Part shown: one piece after another, positions 1 through 6,102 of the stretch | How positions within the stretch are numbered: position 1 is the first letter of the stretch | How the letters are laid out: each line of letters begins with the position of its first letter | Source: an uncultured Clostridia bacterium | Lineage (GTDB): Bacteria; Bacillota; Clostridia; Oscillospirales; Ruminococcaceae | Direction: 5' to 3' | DNA length: 12,397 nucleotides | NCBI GenBank assembly: GCA_947624425.1 | Contig: CANQKG010000022.1 | Span: forward strand, 1-12,397 | The notes under the pieces: generated by a model | What the model was told of the DNA's origin: nothing | Seen by the model: the letters and a program-made list of their open reading frames with translations, nothing else | The model's database searches: none | Program-made: the position numbers and the translations under genes

Positions 1-553
1 CCCATTGATTCCATTCAGTCGCACTGCGGCTGCCGCCTTTGAATCCCTGTGCGGCCAGCGCCTGTTTGAGTGATACACGCGTCTCCAGTCCCCGTTTGCT
101 GCCCGTTGTAAAGGGAACAAAATCAATGTGCAGGTGCGGCGTTGCCTCGTCCATGTGAAGATGCGCGGAAAACACATACAGATTTGGGTTCCGTTGCTGA
201 AAGCCATGATAATATTCGTCCAGGATCTGCTTTGCCAGCTGTCCGTTTTCACTTTGCGCATTCATATCTTCAACATTTCCAATCTGTAAAATGACTTCGT
301 GAAAGACCTTCTCCTGCTTTCCGCTTCGTATTTTTTCGTAATAATCTTCAATGCGCCTGTCTGCTCTTGTCTGTTTTTCATTATACTGCTTCAAGGCTTT
401 ATCAAAGAGGCCTCGATATACGGCTTTAATATTCTGATTGCAATAATCAATATTAAATTGCGTCCGTTCGCCATCGACATTTTCCGCTTTGAAAGCGCGG
501 CTGTTATGATTGGCAGAACCTTTTCCGACCATCACGCTGATCGTTCTTTTCAA
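1..553 (-). CDS. MobV/Pre-family plasmid mobilization relaxase (N-terminal part, runs off left edge)
   Basis: Relaxase of the plasmid recombination/mobilization (Mob_Pre, MobV) family, which nicks an oriT and pilots a single strand during conjugative mobilization. About 184 codons are visible; the rest lies beyond the left edge. Counting from the TTG start, residues 15-19 read NHNSR, where His16 aligns with the proposed catalytic histidine of MobM from pMV158 (alignment from memory). Residues 131-145 contain HMDEATPHLH, the diagnostic metal-binding HxDE..PHxH motif. Start choice: AAAGGAGG (560-567) directly touches an ATG at 557-559 (no spacing) but sits six bases from the in-frame TTG at 551-553, giving MKRTISVMVGKG, the N-terminus I expect for this family. 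It is visibly more AT-rich than everything to its right. Immediately upstream lies polA coding sequence, with no promoter or oriT, which is abnormal. Family identity is secure; whether it is intact is unknown. Confidence 0.93.
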   Translation of the reverse strand, partial: MKRTISVMVGKGSANHNSRAFKAENVDGERTQFNIDYCNQNIKAVYRGLFDKALKQYNEKQTRADRRIEDYYEKIRSGKQEKVFHEVILQIGNVEDMNAQSENGQLAKQILDEYYHGFQQRNPNLYVFSAHLHMDEATPHLHIDFVPFTTGSKRGLETRVSLKQALAAQGFKGGSRSATEWNQW

Positions 554-2223
554 TGTCATCCTCCTTTCCCGCTGCGGAGCGGCAGGCGGCTTTGCTGCCG
601 CCGGTGCGGGAGGATCCGCCGGAGGAGGAAGTGAAAGCGGCGGTAGAAAAGTGCGGCAAAATGGATTTTATCCTCACGCCCGACACGCTTTGGATCCATG
701 GGGGCGACTTTATCGCACGGTATCCGATCGACCGGGCAAAGGCGCTTTTGTCACTTAGTTGCCCGAAGCGCACCGCCGAGGCAAAGGCGGTATATGAAGC
801 GGGCTTTTGGATCGAGGGGATCACCTTTGATGTAAGCCTTGCCGGCTACCTGCTGTCCCCCTCCCGCAAAAGCTACACCGTCACCGATATGGCGGCACTT
901 TACCTGCCCGATACGGCGACGCCGGAGGGAGAAGCGGGGGAGATCGCCCTGCTGCCGGCACTGCTCGATCAACTGGAGCGGGAGATCGAGAAAGCCGATA
1001 TGAGCGCCCTGCTGCGGGAGATCGAACTGCCGCTGTCGAAGGTGCTGGCGGATATGGAGCGGATCGGCTTTGCGGTGGATCGTCAAGGGATCGAGGCGTT
1101 CGGCAAAACCCTGACCGAGCAGATCGCCCGCTTGCAGGAGGAATTGTTCGAGCTTGCGGGCGGCGAATTCAACCCCAATTCGCCTTTTCATTTGCAGGAG
1201 ATTTTGTTTGAACGGCTGGGACTGCCTGCCAAAAAGAAAACCAAACGGGGCTATTCGACCGATGCGGAGGTGCTGGAATCCCTGCGGCGGTATCACCCCA
1301 TTGTGGATAAAATTTTGCAGTACCGGAAGCTGCAAAAGCTAAACTCCACCTATGTGGAGGGTCTGCTCAAACAGATCGGCGAGGACGGTCGGATTCATTC
1401 CTACTTTAAGCAGACCGAAACCCGTACCGGCAGGATCAGTTCGACCGAGCCGAATTTGCAGAATATTCCCGTCCGCACCGAGCTGGGGCGGGAGATGCGC
1501 CGCTTCTTTCTGGCGGAGGACGGCATGCGCCTGCTGGACGCCGACTATTCCCAGATCGAACTGCGGATTTTGGCGGCGATCTCGAACGACCGGCAGATGA
1601 TCGCCGCGTTCCGGGACGGGGTGGATATTCACGCGGTCACCGCTTCGCAGGTGTTTCATATTCCGCTCGAGAACATGACTTCCGACTGGCGGAGAAAGGC
1701 AAAGGCGATCAATTTCGGGATCGTTTACGGGATCGGCGCCTACTCGCTTTCGCAGGATATTCATGTGACGGTGGCGGAAGCCTCCGATTATATCAACGCC
1801 TATCTCAACACCTACCATGGGGTGGCGGAGTACCAAAAGCGGGTGGTGGAGGAGTCTGCCGCGCGCGGGTATGTGACCACCCTCTATGGCAGGCGGCGGG
1901 AGCTTCCCGAATTGGCGTCCTCCAACCGGATTCAGCGCGCCGCCGGGGAGCGGCTGGCACTCAATACGCCGATTCAGGGAACGGCCGCCGACGTCATTAA
2001 GATCGCCATGGTGCGGGTCTGGAACCGCCTGCGTGAGGAGAAGATGAAAACAAGACTGATTTTGCAGGTGCATGACGAATTGCTGCTCGAGGCGCCGGAG
2101 GACGAGATCGAAAAGGCGTCCGAGATACTGCGGCATGAAATGGAGCACGCCGCCTCGCTTGCCGTTACCTTGACGGCAGAGGTGAGCGTGGGGAAAAACT
2201 GGTACGAGGCAAAGGAGGGATAG
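553..2223 (+). CDS. polA: DNA polymerase I, 5'-truncated: Klenow-like C-terminal part
   Basis: Repair and lagging-strand DNA polymerase, family A. The 556-residue frame is about 300 residues short of a usual Firmicutes PolA: the whole 5'-nuclease domain is missing. What remains is a degenerate 3'-5' exonuclease-like domain (about residues 20-120, exo II-like TFDVSLAGYLL at 91-101) and a complete polymerase domain: RTGRISSTEPNLQNIP (291-306), motif A DYSQIELR (331-338, catalytic Asp331), motif B RRKAKAINFGIVYGIG (380-395), motif C QVHDEL (505-510, Asp508). The ATG at 553 lies in antisense relaxase sequence and has no ribosome site; residues 1-6 are therefore probably fortuitous. A GTG at 631 is preceded by GGAGG (621-625, five-base spacing) and could start a 530-residue Klenow protein, but the purines may merely encode Glu. 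It sits three bases before the phosphatase gene. It is either a disrupted gene or half of an assembly join. Confidence 0.93.
   Translation: MSSSFPAAERQAALLPPVREDPPEEEVKAAVEKCGKMDFILTPDTLWIHGGDFIARYPIDRAKALLSLSCPKRTAEAKAVYEAGFWIEGITFDVSLAGYLLSPSRKSYTVTDMAALYLPDTATPEGEAGEIALLPALLDQLEREIEKADMSALLREIELPLSKVLADMERIGFAVDRQGIEAFGKTLTEQIARLQEELFELAGGEFNPNSPFHLQEILFERLGLPAKKKTKRGYSTDAEVLESLRRYHPIVDKILQYRKLQKLNSTYVEGLLKQIGEDGRIHSYFKQTETRTGRISSTEPNLQNIPVRTELGREMRRFFLAEDGMRLLDADYSQIELRILAAISNDRQMIAAFRDGVDIHAVTASQVFHIPLENMTSDWRRKAKAINFGIVYGIGAYSLSQDIHVTVAEASDYINAYLNTYHGVAEYQKRVVEESAARGYVTTLYGRRRELPELASSNRIQRAAGERLALNTPIQGTAADVIKIAMVRVWNRLREEKMKTRLILQVHDELLLEAPEDEIEKASEILRHEMEHAASLAVTLTAEVSVGKNWYEAKEG
560..567 (-). 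promoter_or_regulatory. Shine-Dalgarno of the relaxase gene, deciding a TTG start
   Basis: On the minus strand the sequence reads AAAGGAGG immediately followed by ATGACATTG. The optimal-looking site is six bases from the TTG and zero bases from the ATG, so the TTG is the more likely initiator. The site also marks the last recognisable mobile-element base; polA-like sequence starts within about ten bases to its right. Confidence 0.6.
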
Positions 2224-2226
2224 CCG

Positions 2227-2643
2227 GTGCGGATTTTGCTGATGTGTACCGGCAATACCTGCCGCAGCCCGATGGCAGCGGCGTTGCTGCGGCAGAAGCT
2301 AAAGGCGGCAGGGCGCAATGATACCGTCGAAAGCGCGGGGCTGTTCGCATTGCCCGGCTCGCCCGCAACCGATGACGCGGTGACAGCGATGCGGGAGATC
2401 GGGCTGGAGCTTTCGTCCCACCGCTCCACACAGGTCACAAAAGAACAGGCAGAAAAGGCGGACGCCATTCTGGTGATGACCGAATCGCACCGACAAAGCC
2501 TGCTGTCCGCCATGCCGGAAGCGGCGGATCGCATCACGGTTTTGGGGGTGGACGACCCCTATCTGCGGGGGCTTGAGGCGTATCGGGACTGTCGGGATCA
2601 GCTGGATGAACGGCTTTCCCGCTGGCTGGAGGAACACCCATGA
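2227..2643 (+). CDS. Low-molecular-weight protein phosphatase, probable arginine phosphatase (YwlE-like)
   Basis: Cytoplasmic phosphatase of the LMW-PTP fold, 138 residues, full length. The P-loop CTGNTCRS at residues 7-14 gives nucleophile Cys7 and Arg13; the general-acid Asp is in VDDPY (Asp110). Position 11 is Thr, as in Bacillus YwlE, where that residue favours phospho-arginine over phospho-tyrosine; tyrosine-specific members usually have Ile or Leu there. The match of the CTGNTCRSPMA segment to YwlE is from memory. The start is a GTG with AAAGGAGG (2211-2218) eight bases upstream, embedded in the end of polA, three bases after the polA stop. The 3' end overlaps rimI by ATGA. An McsB-type kinase would be the expected partner but none is in the window, so substrate specificity remains inferred. 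Confidence 0.9.
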   Translation: MRILLMCTGNTCRSPMAAALLRQKLKAAGRNDTVESAGLFALPGSPATDDAVTAMREIGLELSSHRSTQVTKEQAEKADAILVMTESHRQSLLSAMPEAADRITVLGVDDPYLRGLEAYRDCRDQLDERLSRWLEEHP

Positions 2644-3080
2644 CGATCCGACCACTGACCGAGGCGGATATCAAGCAGGCGGCGGCGCTTCTGGCGGACT
2701 GCTTTCCCGACCCGTGGTCGGAGGCGTCGCTGAAAGAGGAACTGACAGAGCCTTGCGCCTGTATGCTGATAGCGGAGGAAGCCGCCCTCTGCGGGCTGAT
2801 CCATTTACATATCACCGGTACACAGTGGACGGTCAACACCCTTGCCGTATCGCCGGCGTTTCGCCGCAAAGGGATCGCGGACAGGCTGCTTTCTGCCGCC
2901 ATGGAGGAAGCCGAAAGACGGGGCGGCAGACAGGGCTATCTGGAGGTGCGGGCGGGGAATACGCCTGCCCGGCGGCTTTATCAAAAGCACGGATTTTATC
3001 CGGTCGGAACACGAAAAAATTTCTACCGCAATCCGGCGGAGGACGCAATCATCATGGCATATGAGGAGGGGAGAGCATGA
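2640..3080 (+). CDS. rimI: Ribosomal-protein-alanine N-acetyltransferase RimI (GNAT)
   Basis: GNAT-fold acetyltransferase, 146 residues, predicted to acetylate the N-terminal Ala of ribosomal protein S18 or similar N-termini using acetyl-CoA. Visible elements: WTVNTLAVSPAFRRKGIADRLL (63-84) with the RRKGIA pyrophosphate-binding loop at 75-80, the LEVR strand with Glu102 and the ARRLYQKHGF helix with Tyr114, matching the catalytic Glu/Tyr pair of enteric RimI (Glu103/Tyr115). The ATG overlaps the phosphatase TGA (ATGA), and its own stop overlaps tsaD's start the same way, implying translational coupling. Location next to tsaD is the classic rimI neighbourhood in Bacillota and supports this name over a generic GNAT. 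In vivo substrates could be broader than S18. Confidence 0.93.
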   Translation: MTIRPLTEADIKQAAALLADCFPDPWSEASLKEELTEPCACMLIAEEAALCGLIHLHITGTQWTVNTLAVSPAFRRKGIADRLLSAAMEEAERRGGRQGYLEVRAGNTPARRLYQKHGFYPVGTRKNFYRNPAEDAIIMAYEEGRA

Positions 3081-4108
3081 AGATACTGGCACTCGAAAGC
3101 TCCTGCGATGAGATGGCGGCAGGAGTGGTGGAAGACGGCAGAAAAATACTCTCCTCGGTCATTTCCTCGCAGGTGGAGGAGCATAAAAAATACGGCGGCG
3201 TGGTGCCGGAGATCGCCTCCCGCCGCCACTGTGAAGATGTGCTGCCGGTCACCGAACAGGCATTATCCGAAGCGGGTCTGACCCTCTCGGAGATCGACGC
3301 GGTCGCCGTGACGGCGGGTCCCGGGCTGATCGGCGCGCTGCTGGTGGGGGTGAACTTTGCCAAGGGGCTGGCGCTTGCGGCAGATAAGCCGCTGATACCG
3401 GTGCATCATATCAGAGGGCATATCGCCGCAAACTATCTTGCTCACCCCGAACTGGAGCCGCCCTTTCTCTGTCTGGTCGTTTCGGGCGGACACAGCCATA
3501 TCATTGATGTGGAGGATTACACCTCTTTTCGGGTGATCGGCCGCACCCGCGATGACGCGGCGGGGGAGGCGTATGATAAGGCTGCCCGCGCACTGGGCTT
3601 CCCCTATCCGGGCGGGCGGTATATCGACGCCGCCGCCGCACAGGGCGACCCCACGGCGGTTCGGCTGCCGCATCCGTCGGTGGACGGCAGCCGGTACGAC
3701 CTCAGCTTTTCGGGGCTGAAAACGGCGGTGCTCAATCTCTGTCATCAGTACCGGCAAAAGGGGGAGGAGCCACCGGTCAACGATATCGCCGCCTGCTTCC
3801 AGCAGACGGTCTGCGAGATGCTGACCGACCGCCTTTTTGCCGCGGCCAAAGAGCTTCGGCGGGATACCGTTGTGCTGGCGGGCGGCGTGGCGGCAAACAG
3901 CCTGCTGCGCCGTACCACCGAGGCGCTTGCCGCCCAAAAAGGGCTTGCCTGCTGCCTGCCGCCCGTTTCGCTTTGCGGCGATAATGCCGTGATGATCGGC
4001 AGTCAGGCGTATTATGAGGCAAAGGCGGGCTTTTTTGCCAAAACCGATTTAAACGCGGTCGCTTCCCTGTCGGTCGGGGAGCCGTTTCCCGGCGTATTTC
4101 GCCGTTGA
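3077..4108 (+). CDS. tsaD: tRNA N6-adenosine threonylcarbamoyltransferase TsaD (Gcp/Kae1/YgjD)
   Basis: Transfers threonylcarbamoyl from threonylcarbamoyl-AMP onto A37 of ANN-decoding tRNAs (t6A), an essential cytoplasmic step normally done with TsaB and TsaE after TsaC/Sua5 makes the donor. It is 343 residues, full length for the ASKHA family. Seen: ALESSCDE at 5-12, the metal-binding HHIRGH (110-115, His111 and His115), SGGHS (136-140), DDAAGEAYDKAARALG (159-174), SFSGLKTAV (210-218), AGGVAANS (268-275) and CGDNA (300-304) with the third metal ligand Asp302. The start is ATGA-coupled to rimI with GAGGAGGGG just upstream. No tsaB, tsaE or tsaC is in the window, unlike the common tsaE-tsaB-rimI-tsaD order, so they are presumably elsewhere. 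The stop codon doubles as part of the next promoter's -35 box. Confidence 0.98.
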   Translation: MKILALESSCDEMAAGVVEDGRKILSSVISSQVEEHKKYGGVVPEIASRRHCEDVLPVTEQALSEAGLTLSEIDAVAVTAGPGLIGALLVGVNFAKGLALAADKPLIPVHHIRGHIAANYLAHPELEPPFLCLVVSGGHSHIIDVEDYTSFRVIGRTRDDAAGEAYDKAARALGFPYPGGRYIDAAAAQGDPTAVRLPHPSVDGSRYDLSFSGLKTAVLNLCHQYRQKGEEPPVNDIAACFQQTVCEMLTDRLFAAAKELRRDTVVLAGGVAANSLLRRTTEALAAQKGLACCLPPVSLCGDNAVMIGSQAYYEAKAGFFAKTDLNAVASLSVGEPFPGVFRR

Positions 4109-4133
4109 CAACAGCGGCGATTTTCGGTATAAT
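4105..4133 (+). promoter_or_regulatory. Consensus sigma-A promoter for pckG
   Basis: TTGACA at 4105-4110 and TATAAT at 4128-4133, separated by exactly 17 bases, both hexamers perfect. The -35 box contains the tsaD TGA stop (4106-4108). Expected transcription start is near 4140, giving a leader of about 40 bases before the pckG ATG. A perfect promoter suggests high basal expression with control, if any, by a repressor or the leader. Confidence 0.9.
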
Positions 4134-4143
4134 GGTATTCGTA

Positions 4144-4171
4144 GGAAATTGGCATTTCCGCAATTTGGAAA
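4144..4171 (+). other. pckG leader dyads (two mutually exclusive small hairpins)
   Basis: GGAAAT (4144-4149) can pair with ATTTCC (4154-4159) across a four-base loop, while TTTCC (4155-4159) can alternatively pair with GGAAA (4167-4171), immediately before the ribosome site. The first dyad lies right at the predicted transcription start and could equally be a repressor operator. Stems are short, so function is speculative. Confidence 0.3.
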
Positions 4172-4181
4172 GAAAGGTAAG

Positions 4182-5957
4182 ATGAAAATGCTGACAAAGA
4201 ATCAAAATGTGCTGAAATGGGTCGATGAGATGATTGCCCTCTGCAAGCCGGATCAGGTACTTTGGATCGACGGCAGCGAGGAGCAGCTGGACGCTCTGCG
4301 CGCCGAGGCGACCGCCACCGGCGAGATGTATCCGCTGAATCCCGAAAAGCTGCCCGGCTGTTATCTGCACAGAACGCTGCCCAACGATGTGGCGCGGGTC
4401 GAGGACAGGACTTTCATCTGCACCACAAAAGAGGAGGACGCAGGCCCGATCAACAACTGGTGCAGTCCGGCAGAGATGTACGCAAAGCTGACCCCGATGT
4501 ATGACGGGGTGATGAAGGGGCGCACCATGTATGTGATCCCCTATTCGATGGGGCCGATCGGCTCGCCGCTTGCCAAGGTGGGCGTGGAGTTGACCGATTC
4601 GATCTATGTTGTGCTGAACATGGCGATCATGACCCGCATGGGGAAGGACGCCTTTGAAAATCTGGGAGATACTTCGGACGATTTTGTGCGCGGGCTTCAC
4701 TCCAAGGCGGATATCGACCCCGAAAAGCGGTACATCGTCCATTTCCCGGAGGATAACACCATCTGGTCGATCAACTCTGCCTACGGCGGAAACGTGCTGC
4801 TGGGCAAAAAGTGCTTTGCGCTTCGTATCGCGTCCTATCAGGGCAAGAACGAGGGCTGGATGGCGGAGCATATGCTGATCCTCGGTATCGAAAATCCCAA
4901 GGGCGAGGTAAAATATGTCGCCGCCGCGTTCCCCTCTGCCTGCGGCAAGACCAATCTGGCAATGCTGGTTCCGCCCGAGATCTATGCAAAGCAGGGCTAT
5001 AAGGTCTGGTGCGTGGGGGACGATATCGCATGGCTCAAGCCGGGGAAGGACGGCAGACTGTATGCGATCAATCCGGAGAACGGCTTCTTCGGCGTGGCGC
5101 CCGGCACCAATCAGAAATCCAACCCCAATGCGCTGGCTTCCACCCGCAAGGGTACGATCTTCACCAATGTGGCGCTGAATTTGGACGATGATACGGTGTG
5201 GTGGGAAGGTCTGGACAAAAATCCGCCCGAACACGCGCTGGATTGGACGGGCAAGCCCTGGAACGGCAAGACCTCTGAAGAGAAGGGCGCGCACCCCAAC
5301 AGCCGCTTCACCGCTCCCGCCAAGAACTGTCCCTGCGTCAGCCCCGAGTTTGACAATCCGCAGGGCGTCCCCATCTCCGCGATGATCTTCGGCGGACGGC
5401 GCGCCAAAACCGCGCCGCTGGTCTATCAGTCCTTCGACTGGAAGCACGGCGTGTTTGTCGGCTCCACCATGGCGTCCGAGACCACTGCCGCGGCGACCGG
5501 CGCGGTCGGCGTGGTGCGGCGTGACCCGATGGCCATGCGTCCGTTCTGCGGCTATCATATGGGCGACTATTTCGGCCACTGGCTGGAAATGGGCGAGAAG
5601 CTGGGCGATAAGGCGCCGAAGATCTTCAACGTCAACTGGTTCCGTACCGATGACGAGGGTCACTTCATCTGGCCGGGCTTCGGCGACAATATGCGGGTGC
5701 TGATGTGGATCCTCGACCGCTGTGAGGATAAGGTGGACGCAGTCACCACTCCGATCGGCTTTGAGCCGAAGCCGGAGGATATCAACACCGAGGGTCTGAG
5801 CATCGGCGCCGATGTGATCGCCGATCTGCTCAATGTGGATCCGGCGCTCTGGAAAGAGGAAGCGGCCGGTATTCGCGAGTTTTATGCACAGTTTGGCGAC
5901 AGACTGCCGCAGGAGCTGCGGGAGCAGCTTGACGCCCTCGAAAAGAGACTGGGTTGA
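4182..5957 (+). CDS. pckG: Phosphoenolpyruvate carboxykinase (GTP)
   Basis: Interconverts oxaloacetate + GTP and PEP + GDP + CO2, the gate of gluconeogenesis or, in fermenters, anaplerotic PEP carboxylation toward succinate/propionate. Taking ATG 4182 the protein has 591 residues. Seen: substrate Arg72 (ARVEDRTF), YGGN at 201-204, the GTP-type P-loop FPSACGKTNLA (250-260) with the reactive Cys254 characteristic of the GTP class, kinase-2 segment DDIAW (280-284), NSR at 373-375 and the mobile lid GSTMASETTAAA (427-438). The ATP class lacks this Cys and is much shorter. Start: a TTG at 4149 extends the frame but lacks a ribosome site; AAAGG (4173-4177) is four bases from ATG 4182 and ten from in-frame ATG 4188, so either of these two may be used. 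It has its own promoter and is likely monocistronic, or partly reads through to the envelope genes. Confidence 0.97.
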   Translation: MKMLTKNQNVLKWVDEMIALCKPDQVLWIDGSEEQLDALRAEATATGEMYPLNPEKLPGCYLHRTLPNDVARVEDRTFICTTKEEDAGPINNWCSPAEMYAKLTPMYDGVMKGRTMYVIPYSMGPIGSPLAKVGVELTDSIYVVLNMAIMTRMGKDAFENLGDTSDDFVRGLHSKADIDPEKRYIVHFPEDNTIWSINSAYGGNVLLGKKCFALRIASYQGKNEGWMAEHMLILGIENPKGEVKYVAAAFPSACGKTNLAMLVPPEIYAKQGYKVWCVGDDIAWLKPGKDGRLYAINPENGFFGVAPGTNQKSNPNALASTRKGTIFTNVALNLDDDTVWWEGLDKNPPEHALDWTGKPWNGKTSEEKGAHPNSRFTAPAKNCPCVSPEFDNPQGVPISAMIFGGRRAKTAPLVYQSFDWKHGVFVGSTMASETTAAATGAVGVVRRDPMAMRPFCGYHMGDYFGHWLEMGEKLGDKAPKIFNVNWFRTDDEGHFIWPGFGDNMRVLMWILDRCEDKVDAVTTPIGFEPKPEDINTEGLSIGADVIADLLNVDPALWKEEAAGIREFYAQFGDRLPQELREQLDALEKRLG

Positions 5958-6037
5958 TTTAAACCGGGTCGGTTCTCCGGCCGGTTATGCGGCGCCGATC
6001 CGTTTTGGGTCGCGCCGCGGGAATAACCGTCAAAAAC

Positions 6038-6063
6038 GACCCTGCCGCGGACACGGCGGGGTC
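6038..6063 (+). terminator. GC-rich hairpin after pckG (weak terminator candidate)
   Basis: GACCCTGCCG (6038-6047) pairs with CGGCGGGGTC (6054-6063) over ten pairs with one G-T, loop CGGACA. On the plus strand it is followed only by TCAGTCTTT, a poor U-tract; on the minus strand it is followed by GTTTTTG, but no minus-strand gene ends here. It may attenuate pckG read-through into the next operon. The rest of the 145-base gap shows a smaller AACCGG/CCGGTT dyad near 5961-5986 and no convincing promoter. Confidence 0.4.
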
Positions 6064-6102
6064 TCAGTCTTTACAAACGCGATATACCAGTGAGGTTTCA
6101 CC

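Noticed and set aside
299..634. 111-codon plus-strand open frame in the left edge
   Set aside because: Antisense to the relaxase and crosses the composition break; no ribosome site. The relaxase frame with HxDE..PHxH is clearly the coding one.
1339..2148. 269-codon minus-strand open frame inside polA
   Set aside because: Antisense to the most conserved polymerase motifs; composition is typical of a shadow frame.
4149..4181. Upstream TTG start for pckG
   Set aside because: It has no ribosome site and lies only about nine bases after the predicted transcription start; ATG 4182 or 4188 follows AAAGG and gives the expected family N-terminus.
3777..5663. 628-codon open frame on the minus strand across tsaD end and pckG
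   Set aside because: It is antisense to two unmistakable enzymes, has no ribosome site or recognisable domain, and is rich in Arg/His/Pro as expected of a GC-rich shadow frame.
6038..6063. Strong rho-independent terminator for pckG
   Set aside because: The stem is good but the plus-strand U-tract is poor, so it is kept only as a weak candidate.
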